DNA from: Noviherbaspirillum massiliense JC206
GTDB lineage: Bacteria > Pseudomonadota > Gammaproteobacteria > Burkholderiales > Burkholderiaceae_D
Assembly (NCBI RefSeq): GCF_000312045.1
Contig: NZ_HE978634.1
Location: 2,869,875-2,933,874 of the forward strand
Direction: 5' to 3'
DNA: 64,000 bases
How positions within the stretch are numbered: position 1 is the stretch's first letter; each line of letters starts with the position of its first letter. Both the position numbers and the translations under genes were made by a program. Below the pieces are notes generated by a model. That model searched no databases. It saw nothing but the letters and a program-made list of their open reading frames with translations, and was not told the origin of the DNA. Of this stretch, positions 34,384-46,963 are shown piece after piece.

Positions 34384-35418
34384 TCAATGACAGGAATAGC
34401 TCTGCGAAAGGATTTCCCGGTCCGCGTCCGTGCCTGGCTCATCCGTGTCGCCGTCGGCGGCACCGCGCAGGATTTCCACGAGCCGGTTCGTCGCAGGATT
34501 GGCGGACCATGGGCGCGAATGAATGAGGTACAGAACCGTTTTATATTCGCGGCAGCCTGCGAGCGGCAAGCGCACCAGGCTTTCCTCATCCAGCCAGGAC
34601 TGGATGCGATGCGCCGGCAGCCAGGCGTACCCCAGCCCTTCCTGCACGGCTTGCACAACCGCATCAAGACTGTTCATGCTCCAGCGGACATAGTCGGGTC
34701 CGCCCTTGTCGCCCCTGTCGGACTCGTCGGCGTGACCGACATCGATCTGGATGAAGCGCGCGAGATCAGCGGCCGTCAATTCCCTCCCCATGCGCAGCAA
34801 GGGGTGATCCGGGTGGGCAACCGGAACATGTTCGACCTCGACCAGCGGTTCTCCCAGGAATCCCAGTGGCACGCGCTCACCGATCACCAGGTCCGCCACC
34901 TGCTTGCGCAACAGCTCTTCAGGCTGCGGCGCGGCGAGTATGCTCAGCTTCACATGGGCCGCACCCTTGCTGAGCAGGCTGAATTTGCGCAGCGAGCCCA
35001 TCAATAGCCGCGTGGGAAAATGATGATCGACGACCAGCCTGACCTCCCCGGCCCAGCCTTGCTCCATGGTCTTGGCAAAGGTTTCCAGCTCGATTGCTTC
35101 TTTCAGGACATGGCGCGAACGCTCCAGCAGGGCGTGGCCTTCCGTGGTCAGGATGGCCTTGCGCCCTTCTATCTTCAGCAACTGGACGCCCAGCTGCTCC
35201 TGCAGCTTGGCGATCGTGTAGCTGATTGCCGATTGGCTCAGATGGAGGAATTTCGCCGCTTCGGCAAATCCGCCGCAGTCGATCACGGCATGCAGGATCC
35301 GCCATTGCTTGAGGCTTACGCAGAGATTGGGAATGGTGCGGGGCCGGTAGTAATGCGATATCGGCGCTCCATCAAATACCATCGATTGTTCCAATGCTTG
35401 TTTTCCTGGTTGAGTCAT
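34384..35418 (-). CDS. LysR-family regulator of the secreted-protein cluster
   Basis: A 344-residue LysR regulator. The winged helix-turn-helix is preceded by an ~35-residue extension and contains GGFAEAAKFLHLSQSAISYT and LLKIEGRKAILTTEGHALLE. The effector-binding domain covers about 125-320. AGAGGG seven bases before the ATG supports the long start. It is upstream of the C39 gene on the same strand, and T-N11-A dyads recur ahead of the small-protein genes and about 320 bp ahead of this gene, so it is the natural candidate to control the set. The effector is unknown. Confidence 0.9.
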   Translation of the reverse strand: MTQPGKQALEQSMVFDGAPISHYYRPRTIPNLCVSLKQWRILHAVIDCGGFAEAAKFLHLSQSAISYTIAKLQEQLGVQLLKIEGRKAILTTEGHALLERSRHVLKEAIELETFAKTMEQGWAGEVRLVVDHHFPTRLLMGSLRKFSLLSKGAAHVKLSILAAPQPEELLRKQVADLVIGERVPLGFLGEPLVEVEHVPVAHPDHPLLRMGRELTAADLARFIQIDVGHADESDRGDKGGPDYVRWSMNSLDAVVQAVQEGLGYAWLPAHRIQSWLDEESLVRLPLAGCREYKTVLYLIHSRPWSANPATNRLVEILRGAADGDTDEPGTDADREILSQSYSCH

Positions 35419-36267
35419 CTTGCCCTCTACGATTCAAATTCGGTCGACCTGCCGGATTTGCAGTGGTGCTGCATCCGGCTGCGTCTCCACTGATGCATGC
35501 AAGCTCCGCGGGCGTCGAGGGCCTCGCGGAAAAACTTCGACCGGCAGTTTTGCTGCCGGCAAGGACGAAGAGGCATCTTTGAAATCGCCAGACATCAAGC
35601 CGATTCCCTCAAGAACAAGCATTGCGCCGAGCGTATGCCAGCCAAGGCTCTTGCATCCTTGCGGCATGTCTTTCAAGGACAGGACCCACTTCGCCGCGGC
35701 TACCTTTAGCAAGCTGTGCGCCCGCGTCTCAAGCCATTGATTTTTTTGATCTATTCCTTTAAGCGGCAGATGGCTTGTCCGGCTGTGTAGCAATCTCAGC
35801 ACAGCCTCGCATCGGCAGTATTGAACCGTGTTCCATTGGCCGCGCAAGAATGGTCCGAAGGTGCGGCGCAACCGGTGCAAACGGTGGGATTACGACTGCG
35901 GCGACCCGGCCCGCAAATCATGTGATACGCGGCGAACGATGTCGACGGATGTATCAAAAATGAACAGTGACGAGACGCATCTCGCAGCCACGCCTGCACC
36001 ACATGTTGATTTGCCTCGAATGCTGCCAATGGCGCGGAGCTATGCAAATGCCTTCGGAGTCGTGCAGCCGCACCGGCATCAAGGAAAGAAGTGATCAGAA
36101 TCTCCTGTCGCATTCCGATCGGCATCAGGAGCGATAGAGGGCGGAGCGTCCCCAAGTGTGTCGATTGCGAAGCATCGCGCGCCAGCCACACCACGCTTTT
36201 CTCTGCTGGGAATCAGGCGATTCAGAGTATTATTCCGTGGATCAAAACAATACGTTTTCTCCTGACT
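35419..36267. other. 849-bp region between two divergent LysR genes, no gene recognised
   Basis: Several short frames occur on both strands (the longest about 148 codons on the minus strand at 35434-35880), but none shows family features, a good ribosome binding site or a convincing codon pattern. The minus-strand half holds the imperfect LysR-type box at 35736-35750. Confidence 0.5.
35736..35750 (-). promoter_or_regulatory. Imperfect LysR-type box (ATT-N9-GAT) upstream of lysR
   Basis: ATT-GATTTTTTT-GAT, one mismatch to the ATC-N9-GAT dyad seen before the small-protein genes. The following GATCTATTCC also resembles the GATCCATTTCC after the copy at 31351. It is far (318 bp) from the lysR start. 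Confidence 0.4.
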
Positions 36268-37194
36268 ATGGATCGTCTGCAATCGATGCGGGTATTCGCC
36301 AAGGTGGTGGAACAGGGAAGTTTTGCCCGTGCCGGCCAGGCGCTCGATATTTCCAATGCAGTCGTGACGCGCCACGTGGCCGATCTTGAAGAGCATCTGG
36401 GAACACGCCTGCTGAACCGCACCACACGCAAGTTGTCGTTGACTGAAACGGGACAAGCCTATCTGGAGCGCGTCCTGCAAATCCTGCAGGAAATCGACGA
36501 AGCCGAAGCCATCGCTTCATCGCAATCGAAAAAGCCGACCGGGACGCTGCGCATTTATACGCAATCCGGATTCGGACAGCTGCAACTGGCAAAGCTGTTG
36601 CCGGAGTACGCGCGCCGCTATCCGGAAGTGACGCTGGACGTGACGGTGTCCGAATATAACGTCGACCTGGTCGAAGAAGGTTATGACGTCGGCATCCTGA
36701 TCGATATCCAGAAATTCGACAGCAGCATGATCGCCCGCCAGCTCGGCTGCTCGGAAATTTTGCTGTGCACCTCGCCCGACTACATCAAGCACCATGGCGC
36801 ACCAAAGAAACTGGAAGACGTCTCCAAGCATGCCTGCCTGAATTTTTCCTACGAGATGCTGCGCCATCACTGGCCGGTCAAGGCACCGGATGGCAGCACG
36901 ACGAATATCCCGATCAAGCCCAAGGTGATTTGCAATAACAGCGAACTGCTGCGCCAGTGTGCCTTGGCCGGCATGGGCATTGCGATCCGGGCTTCCTTTT
37001 CGCTCGGCGACGATCTGGCAACCGGCCGCCTGGTGCGCGTGCTCCCGGAGTACGAGCTCGGAAAGGTGTCGGTGATGATGGTCTATCCGAGCCGGCGCCT
37101 GCTGTCGGCCAAGGTACGCAGCTTCGTGGATTTCATGACGGAGCAGTTTCCCAGGCCGGATTCGGATCCCTGGCTGTCGCCCGCTGCAGCCTGA
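36268..37194 (+). CDS. LysR-family transcriptional regulator
   Basis: A 308-residue LysR protein. The DNA-binding part is MDRLQSMRVFAKVVEQGSFA and ISNAVVTRHVADLEEHLGTR; the effector domain runs from about residue 90 to 300 (GTLRIYTQSGFGQLQLAKLL). It belongs to the common CrgA/DsdC-like group of proteobacterial LysR regulators, many of which control neighbouring oxidoreductase or efflux genes; no such target is adjacent. The frame is open from 36091, but the ATG at 36268 gives the normal LysR start. Target and effector unknown. Confidence 0.92.
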   Translation: MDRLQSMRVFAKVVEQGSFARAGQALDISNAVVTRHVADLEEHLGTRLLNRTTRKLSLTETGQAYLERVLQILQEIDEAEAIASSQSKKPTGTLRIYTQSGFGQLQLAKLLPEYARRYPEVTLDVTVSEYNVDLVEEGYDVGILIDIQKFDSSMIARQLGCSEILLCTSPDYIKHHGAPKKLEDVSKHACLNFSYEMLRHHWPVKAPDGSTTNIPIKPKVICNNSELLRQCALAGMGIAIRASFSLGDDLATGRLVRVLPEYELGKVSVMMVYPSRRLLSAKVRSFVDFMTEQFPRPDSDPWLSPAAA

Positions 37195-37341
37195 GGCGAA
37201 TCGCTTCCATAGGGCAATCTGGCAAGAGGCTGTCCGGCTTTATTGATGTCCGGCAGATCCTGCGGATGCGCAATCCCCCATGGGACGTGATACTGTTATT
37301 CGCATCTTTTCACTCATCCAACTCGTCGATCTGTTTCAGCC

Positions 37342-38112
37342 ATGTGCCAGCTCCTCGGAATGAATTGCAATGTCCCGACCGATATTGTGTTCAGCTTCAC
37401 CGGTTTCTCCACGCGCGGCGGGCGCACCGACTTGCACAAGGATGGCTGGGGCATTGCCTTTTTCGAGGGGCACGGCGTGCGCCATTTCGTCGATTACGAG
37501 GCAGCCATCGCCTCGCCTCTGGCCGACCTGATCAAGCGCTATCCGATCAAGTCGAAGAACGTGATCGCCCATATCCGGAAAGCCACGCAGGGCCGCGTGG
37601 CATTGGAGAACTGCCATCCCTTCGTGCGCGAGCTATGGGGACGGTACTGGGTGTTTGCCCATAATGGCGACCTGAAGGAATTCGCGCCGCTGCTGAATGG
37701 CGCGTTCCGCCCGGTAGGAACCACGGACAGCGAGTGGGCATTCTGCTATCTCTTGCAGGAATTGCGTCGGCGCTTCGGCGACACGCCGCCGCAACTGGCA
37801 GACCTGGCTGTGGCGCTGCGCGAGCTGACCAGTGAAATCGCAAAGCATGGCTCGTTCAACATGATGCTGTCGGATGGCTCTGCCCTGTTTGCGCATTGCT
37901 CGACCAATCTGCACTACATCGTGCGCCAGTATCCGTTCGCCACGGCGAAGCTGGCGGATGAAGACATGCGGGTCGATTTTTCCCAGGTGACCACGCCCAA
38001 CGACCGCGTGGCCGTGATCGTCACCGAGCCGCTGACCGACAACGAAACCTGGACGCGGTTCGCGCCGGGCGAGATGAAGGTCTTTGTGGAAGGCAGTCCG
38101 ACGGACTTGTAA
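37342..38112 (+). CDS. Class II glutamine amidotransferase (YafJ-like)
   Basis: A 256-residue stand-alone glutaminase domain. The catalytic Cys is residue 2 (MCQLLGMNCN) and becomes the N-terminal nucleophile after Met removal. Other family parts are LHKDGWGIAFFEG, VIAHIRKATQGRVALENCHP and FAHNGDL. YafJ-type proteins resemble the PurF/GlmS amidotransferase domain but have no synthase partner in the same chain; function unknown. Single gene between the LysR gene and the convergent metH. Confidence 0.9.
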   Translation: MCQLLGMNCNVPTDIVFSFTGFSTRGGRTDLHKDGWGIAFFEGHGVRHFVDYEAAIASPLADLIKRYPIKSKNVIAHIRKATQGRVALENCHPFVRELWGRYWVFAHNGDLKEFAPLLNGAFRPVGTTDSEWAFCYLLQELRRRFGDTPPQLADLAVALRELTSEIAKHGSFNMMLSDGSALFAHCSTNLHYIVRQYPFATAKLADEDMRVDFSQVTTPNDRVAVIVTEPLTDNETWTRFAPGEMKVFVEGSPTDL

Positions 38113-38476
38113 TACCGGCCACGATACGCAGACACCCTTGCCAGCATTGCATGCCATTTGCACAATGCCCCGCCAGTAAAGGACATCACGCGTGTTTATG
38201 CTGTTGCGCGCAGCTTACAGGCAGGCGCATTCAGCGACAAAAATTTTCACCGGAAATTTGAATTCGGCTACAGTAGCGCTCTCCGGCACTCGTCATCAGA
38301 TGAATGCCGCAGAGTCAGCCGAAGTGCGGACTGGCCGTATGCGTTGCAGGATCAGGGGCGATGACATCATGTGCATCATCATGCGTTGTCCCCGGCCCGC
38401 GACCCATACGACCAGTCCGCATTTTCATTTGGCGTGACGCGCACGAATCCGGTACCGGATTCGCGCGCTCCTCCAA
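38113..38476. other. 364-bp gap between convergent genes, with a 20-bp palindrome
   Basis: No gene recognised. Close to the metH stop codon lies the perfect palindrome CGAATCCGGTACCGGATTCG (38444-38463), extended by GCGC on both sides; it could form a strong hairpin and stop transcription, although there is no T-run. Confidence 0.5.
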
Positions 38477-42232
<3,756 letters not shown>

Positions 42233-42261
42233 GTCGTACTCGTTTCAGATATCAGGAAAAC

Positions 42262-42292
42262 AAAAAACCCGGCCTGCAAAGCGGGACCGGGT
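42262..42292 (-). terminator. Leader terminator of metH
   Basis: Minus strand AACCCGG and CCGGGTT flank a loop and are followed by TTTTG. It lies between the SAM-II aptamer and the metH start, as in the metX leader. Confidence 0.85.
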
Positions 42293-42300
42293 TGATTGGC

Positions 42301-42383
42301 GTCCGCTTTAGCTGCATTTGTATCGGGACTGGAGCCCTCGCGCCCGCAAGCTGGGTTTGACTTTTCAATCAAATCGGCGCAGG
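42301..42383 (-). promoter_or_regulatory. SAM-II riboswitch upstream of metH, enlarged variant
   Basis: The conserved SAM-II blocks appear in order on the minus strand: GCGCCGATTTGA, GCTTGCGGGCGC and ACAAATGCAGCTAAAGCG. Compared with the metX copy it has two insertions: a 6-bp hairpin with a GAAA loop after GATTTGA, and a short hairpin (GGG-CTCCAGT-CCC) before ACAAATG. The invariant positions around the ligand pocket are kept. Confidence 0.9.
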
Positions 42384-42443
42384 AAAATTATACGTGAGAT
42401 CAATACCTTGCGCAAAGAAGCAGCGCCGGCGACTCGCGGCTTT

Positions 42444-43301
42444 TCAAGCCACGCTTTTTTCTCCCAAGACATCTCTCGATAGCATCGGATGTTCCTCGGT
42501 AAGCTTGAGCGTCAGACACTTGGCCGATCCGCCCGCCTTCATGAATTCCGTCAGCGGCGTCTGCCATACGGTAAAGCCGCGCGACTGCAATTCGCCAGCC
42601 AGCGTGATGGATGCGCGATTGAGAAAGATGTGGCGAGCGCTGTTGACAGCATTGCATGCGAATTCCAGCGCATCCGCATCGCTGACAGGAATGCGCCGCT
42701 CCGCCGGCAAGCGCGCCTGGATCCGAGCCTGCGAAGCCAGGTCGAAGGCTGGCGGGTAGTACATCAGGTAGCCGCCTTCCAGCGGGCAAAAGCAGGTGTC
42801 GAGATGATAAAAGCGCTCGTCCGCCAGACGCAGCGGCTCGACTTCGATATCGAGCAATTCTTCCAGCAAGGGCACGCAGGCCTGGCTCGAGCGATGGCCG
42901 TAGCCAAGCCACAGCAAGGCCTCCTCGCGGTCCAGCAAGGCATCGCCGGCGCCTTCAAAATGCACATCCGGCGGCAGGCGAAGCACGGTGAAACCATGCT
43001 CGTCGAACCAGCGTGCGAAATGCGCCTCCTCGCCCGTGCGCTCGGCATGCCGGAAGCGCGACAGGATGAACTTGTCGGCGAGCACCATGCCGGCATTGGC
43101 AGTAAACACCATGTCCGGCAAGCCACGCGCAGGCACAATAGATTCGACATCCGCCACCCGGCCGATCAATTGGGTCAAGGCATTCCATTGACACAATGCC
43201 TCATCCTGGCGGCAGTGCGCGACATTGCCTTCCATCCAGGGGTTGATCACATAGGCGACATCGAAGTGATGTGGAGCGCACATCAGGAATTGATCGGTCA
43301 T
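42444..43301 (-). CDS. Amidinotransferase-superfamily hydrolase (DDAH/arginine dihydrolase-like)
   Basis: A 285-residue guanidine-modifying enzyme. The fivefold alpha/beta propeller motifs are visible: MVFTANAGMVLADK, HFEGAGDALLDREEALLW, FYHLDTCFCPLEGGY with the catalytic His, and the terminal Cys in KAGGSAKCLTL. Family members hydrolyse dimethylarginine, arginine or citrulline. The next gene upstream is ornithine aminotransferase, so release of ornithine from arginine or citrulline would make metabolic sense; this is inference. GGGAGAG precedes the ATG, 22 bp after rocD. Confidence 0.87.
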   Translation of the reverse strand: MTDQFLMCAPHHFDVAYVINPWMEGNVAHCRQDEALCQWNALTQLIGRVADVESIVPARGLPDMVFTANAGMVLADKFILSRFRHAERTGEEAHFARWFDEHGFTVLRLPPDVHFEGAGDALLDREEALLWLGYGHRSSQACVPLLEELLDIEVEPLRLADERFYHLDTCFCPLEGGYLMYYPPAFDLASQARIQARLPAERRIPVSDADALEFACNAVNSARHIFLNRASITLAGELQSRGFTVWQTPLTEFMKAGGSAKCLTLKLTEEHPMLSRDVLGEKSVA

Positions 43302-43323
43302 GACTTCTCTCCCTTGGCGGCAT

Positions 43324-44565
43324 TCAGACTATGAGCGGTTCGGCCGCGCCAGCGGCGGCCTCCTTGGCGGGCAGCGCATCGAACACGGCGCGAATGATGC
43401 CGAGTGCGGTGTCGAGTTCGTCCTGCGTGATGACCAGCGGCGGCGCAAAGCGCACCACGGTGCTGTGGGTATCCTTGGTCAGCAGCCCGGCATGCATCAG
43501 CTTCTCGCAGAATGCGCGTCCGGATATCCATGCCGGGTCGAGTTCGAGTCCGATCAGCAAGCCCTTGCCGCGCACGTCGCGGATCGCCGGATGGCGCAGC
43601 TTGCGCAAGCCGGCCATCAGGTAGTCGCCCATGCTGCTGGCACGCTCGACCAGGTTTTCTTCCTGCAGAACACGCAGCGCCGCGCTGCCGACCGCCGCCG
43701 CCAAGGGATTGCCACCGAAGGTGCTGCCATGGTCGCCCGGGCCGAACACATCCATCACATCTTCCCTTGCGAGGAAGGCCGATACCGGCAGCAATCCGCC
43801 GCCCAGTGCCTTGCCGAGGATGAGCCCATCCGGCTTGACCGCTTCGTGATCGCAGGCAAGCAATCGACCGGTACGTCCCAGGCCGGTCTGCACCTCGTCG
43901 CAGATCAGCAATACATCGTGACGCGCACAGATGGCGCGGCAGGCGGCGAGGTAACCGGGTGGCGGCACGACGATGCCGCCTTCGCCTTGAATAGGTTCGA
44001 GCAGGAAGGCTGCGGTATGCGACGTGATGGCGGCTTCCAGTGCCGCCGCATCTCCGAAGGGAATCGAGACAAAGCCCGGCGCGAACGGACCGAAGCCGCC
44101 GCGATATTGCGGTTCCGATGAAAAGCCGACGAGGGTGGTGGTGCGGCCGGCGAAATTGCCATGGCAGACGATGACCTGCGCCTTGTTGTCCGGAATGCGC
44201 TTGACTTTATAGCCCCACTTGCGTGCCGCCTTGATGGCCGTTTCCACCGCTTCCGCGCCGGTATTCATGGGCAGCGCCTTTGCCTGCCCCGTCATGCTGC
44301 ACAGCCTTTCCAGGAAGGGCCCGAGCTGGTCAGTGTGGAACGCGCGCGAAGTCACGGCAAGCCGTTGCGCCTGCTCGGTCAGCGCTGCGAGCAGGGCCGG
44401 ATGGCCATGCCCGAAGCTGACGGCGGAATAGGCCGACATCATGTCGAGATAAGACTTGCCATGCACATCCCGCAACCACACGCCCTTGCCACTCCCGAGC
44501 ACTACCGGCAAGGGATCGTAGTTGCGCGCGCAGTAGCGCGCTTCCTTTTCCATCCACAGGTTCAT
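43324..44565 (-). CDS. rocD: Ornithine-oxo-acid aminotransferase
   Basis: A 413-residue class III PLP aminotransferase. It transfers the delta-amino group of ornithine to 2-oxoglutarate, giving glutamate semialdehyde. Family parts are YCARNYDPLPVVLGSGKGVW, MMSAYSAVSFGHGHP, MNTGAEAVETAIKAARKWGY and the PLP-lysine segment PDGLILGKALGGGLLPVSAF. GGAG before the ATG at 44565 makes that start more likely than the one four codons upstream. Same operon as the amidinotransferase-fold hydrolase; divergent from the Lrp-type regulator. Confidence 0.94.
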   Translation of the reverse strand: MNLWMEKEARYCARNYDPLPVVLGSGKGVWLRDVHGKSYLDMMSAYSAVSFGHGHPALLAALTEQAQRLAVTSRAFHTDQLGPFLERLCSMTGQAKALPMNTGAEAVETAIKAARKWGYKVKRIPDNKAQVIVCHGNFAGRTTTLVGFSSEPQYRGGFGPFAPGFVSIPFGDAAALEAAITSHTAAFLLEPIQGEGGIVVPPPGYLAACRAICARHDVLLICDEVQTGLGRTGRLLACDHEAVKPDGLILGKALGGGLLPVSAFLAREDVMDVFGPGDHGSTFGGNPLAAAVGSAALRVLQEENLVERASSMGDYLMAGLRKLRHPAIRDVRGKGLLIGLELDPAWISGRAFCEKLMHAGLLTKDTHSTVVRFAPPLVITQDELDTALGIIRAVFDALPAKEAAAGAAEPLIV

Positions 44566-44700
44566 GTTGCTCTCCATCTGAAGCAGCTTTCATGCGGATC
44601 ATGATAGCGATTGCGGGTGGAAATCTTTTTGCGTATTGGCGCGTCAAACACGGCAAATACGCAAGAATCGTTCGCGCCTGCCGGCATTTGGAACAAAAGC

Positions 44701-45174
44701 ATGCAAAACCTGGATCGCTACGACCGCATCATCCTGAAAACCCTGCAGGAAAACGGTCGTGCTTCGAATGTGGAGTTGTCCGACAAGGCCAGCTTGTCGG
44801 CGCCGCAGTGCTACCGGCGGGTGCAGCGACTGGAGAAGGAAGGGATCATCCGAGGCTATGCTGCCCACGTCGATCCCGCAACGATCGGCTTCGGCGTGCT
44901 TGCCTTTGTCAGCCTTAGCATTGACCGCGAACAATTCAAGCATGTCCGCGCATTGGAAAAGGCAATCCGGCAGTTTCCGGAAATCCTGGAGTGCTACACG
45001 ATTTCCGGAGATTTCGATTACCTGCTGAAAGTGGTGGCGACTGACCTGAAATCCCTGTCCTCTTTCCTGACCGACCGGCTGATGCAAGTGCCGGGGGTAT
45101 CCGGCGTGCGGTCAACGGTGTGCCTGGAAGAGATCAAGCAGGCCAGCCCGCTGCCGCTGGAGCAGGGACGCTGA
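44701..45174 (+). CDS. Lrp/AsnC-family regulator
   Basis: A 157-residue regulator. The N-terminal helix-turn-helix is LDRYDRIILKTLQENGRASN and LSAPQCYRRVQRLEKEGII; the C-terminal RAM/AsnC ligand-binding domain holds ECYTISGDFDYLLKVVATDL. Transcribed divergently from the rocD operon with a 135-bp shared upstream region, so it probably controls that operon in response to an amino acid such as arginine or ornithine. The frame is open from 44611, but the ATG at 44701 fits the family start. Confidence 0.92.
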   Translation: MQNLDRYDRIILKTLQENGRASNVELSDKASLSAPQCYRRVQRLEKEGIIRGYAAHVDPATIGFGVLAFVSLSIDREQFKHVRALEKAIRQFPEILECYTISGDFDYLLKVVATDLKSLSSFLTDRLMQVPGVSGVRSTVCLEEIKQASPLPLEQGR

Positions 45175-45200
45175 AGCGGCAATGCAAAGGCAGGGCCGCC

Positions 45201-46154
45201 TTAATCGAAATGCCCGCCTTCCATTTTGAAACCCTTCAGGAATTCGGCTGCGGGCAAGCGCTTGCCGCCGGGTTTCTGCAATTCCGCCAGCCGCAATGCG
45301 CCCTCGCCGCAGGCCACGAGCACACCGCTTGGGGCATTGGCTTCCAGCACCCGGCCGGGTTCCGCATTACGCGGCACGCTGACTGCTTCAGCGCGCCAGA
45401 ACTTGACCAAGGCATCGCCAAATCGTCCCGCTGCTCCGGGGAAGGGATTGAATGCGCGGATCTTGCGCTCCAGCTCGATGGCGGGCCGGGAAAAGTCCAG
45501 CACCGATTCTTCTTTCGAGATCTTGGCTGCGTAAGTCACGCCGGCTTCCGGCTGCGGCGTGGCATGCAAGGCACCTTTCTCAAGCGCGTGCATCGTATCG
45601 ACTATCAGCCGGCCGCCCATCGCCGCCAGCTTGTCATGCAGGGTGCCGGTAGTCTCATCGCTTTCGATCGTTACGCGCTCCATGAGCAGCATGGCTCCAG
45701 TATCGAGGCCCTCGTCCATCTGCATGATGGTCACGCCGGTTTCCGCATCGCCCGCCTCGATCGCCCGATGAATCGGCGCCGCGCCGCGCCAGCGCGGCAA
45801 CAGGGAAGCATGGATGTTGATGCAGCCGTATTTCGGAATCTCGAGTACGCTGCGCGGCAGTATCAGTCCGTATGCAGCGACGACCATCACATCGGGCTTG
45901 ATTTCGAGGAGCAAGTCATGCGCCTGCCTGGCGACATCCGGATGTTTGCCATCGAGACGAAGGGAAACCGGCTGCGCGACCGGAATATCGTGTGCGAGAG
46001 CGAACTGCTTGACCGGCGAAGCCTGCAATTGCATGCCGCGCCCGGCCGGACGATCGGGCTGGGTCAGGACCAGGGGAATGTCGAAGCCTGCCTCATGCAG
46101 GGACTTGAGCGCAGTGGCCGCGAATTCGGGTGTGCCGGCGAAGATGATTTTCAT
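45201..46154 (-). CDS. fmt: Methionyl-tRNA formyltransferase
   Basis: A 317-residue enzyme that formylates initiator Met-tRNA. The N-terminal Rossmann part shows [20 protein letters not shown], the catalytic segment is [20 protein letters not shown] with the Asn/His pair, and the C-terminal OB-like tRNA-binding domain covers about 205-315. Length as in E. coli (315). It lies downstream of def on the same strand, the usual def-fmt pairing. Confidence 0.97.
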   Translation of the reverse strand: MKIIFAGTPEFAATALKSLHEAGFDIPLVLTQPDRPAGRGMQLQASPVKQFALAHDIPVAQPVSLRLDGKHPDVARQAHDLLLEIKPDVMVVAAYGLILPRSVLEIPKYGCINIHASLLPRWRGAAPIHRAIEAGDAETGVTIMQMDEGLDTGAMLLMERVTIESDETTGTLHDKLAAMGGRLIVDTMHALEKGALHATPQPEAGVTYAAKISKEESVLDFSRPAIELERKIRAFNPFPGAAGRFGDALVKFWRAEAVSVPRNAEPGRVLEANAPSGVLVACGEGALRLAELQKPGGKRLPAAEFLKGFKMEGGHFD

Positions 46155-46250
46155 GATTGGGACAGTCAGTGCCGACAGCCGGCAGGCAGGTGAAACGCAT
46201 CAAGCAAGCGCATCCCTGCCGAATGCTTGATCAGGCAGGCGCCGGAAATC

Positions 46251-46787
46251 TCATCTGCCTGCGGTGGCCCGCTTCTTTTCACGACTCAATTCGCGCTCCT
46301 CCTTGAGGAGCTTGGTCTTGATGCGGTTGCGTTTCAGGGGCGACAGGTATTCGACGAAGACCTTGCCTTTCAGGTGATCCATTTCATGCTGGATGCAGAC
46401 CGCCAGCAAGCCATCGGCCTCGAGTTCGAAAGGCTTCCCTTCCAGGTCGAAGGCCTTGACCTTCACGCGTGCAGGACGCTCGACGCCATCATAGACGCCG
46501 GGAACCGACAGGCAGCCTTCATCATAGACCTGCTTCTCTTCGCTGGCCCAGACGATTTCGGGATTGATGAACACCCGCAATTCGTCATGGGTTTCCGACG
46601 TGTCGATCACGATCACTTGTTCATGGACGTCGACTTGCGTCGCCGCCAAACCGACGCCCGGCGCGGCATACATGGTTTCGGCCATGTCGGCCGCCAGCTT
46701 TTTCAGGCGCTCGTCGAAGATGGCAACCGGCTTGGCAACTTTGTGCAGGCGCGGGTCGGGATAGCGCAGGATATTCAATAAAGACAT
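46251..46787 (-). CDS. def: Peptide deformylase
   Basis: A 178-residue metallo-enzyme that removes the N-formyl group from new proteins. All three family motifs are present: [10 protein letters not shown] (GxGLAAxQ), EGCLSVPG with a metal Cys, and [11 protein letters not shown] with two metal His. The ATG at 46787 ([14 protein letters not shown]) is preferred over one six codons upstream. Divergent from the LysM protein gene; followed by fmt. Confidence 0.97.
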   Translation of the reverse strand: MSLLNILRYPDPRLHKVAKPVAIFDERLKKLAADMAETMYAAPGVGLAATQVDVHEQVIVIDTSETHDELRVFINPEIVWASEEKQVYDEGCLSVPGVYDGVERPARVKVKAFDLEGKPFELEADGLLAVCIQHEMDHLKGKVFVEYLSPLKRNRIKTKLLKEERELSREKKRATAGR

Positions 46788-46963
46788 ACGGCTTTTGCGC
46801 AACAATGCGGTGAAGTGGGAGTGCAGTTTCTCTTGCTAGCTCAAGGATTTATGTGCAGAATTTGATTCAAATTGACAAGTTTTGCCGCAAAGAATCATAT
46901 TCCCGCATAACTAAACTATGGCTGCAAAAGATGCTTTTTCAAGCCATATACACCGGAAAAACT

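Noticed and set aside
33595-35007. 470-codon plus-strand frame across the C39 and lysR genes
   Set aside because: Antisense to two genes with intact catalytic and DNA-binding motifs; no features of its own.
35434-35880. 148-codon minus-strand frame in the gap between the two LysR genes
   Set aside because: It does lie in a gap, but shows no family pattern, no signal peptide and no ribosome binding site, and it would run over the imperfect LysR box. Left as unassigned DNA.
38192-38437. 81-codon frame between the amidotransferase gene and metH
   Set aside because: No ribosome binding site, no family features, and unusual composition (many Arg/His/Met in the second half).
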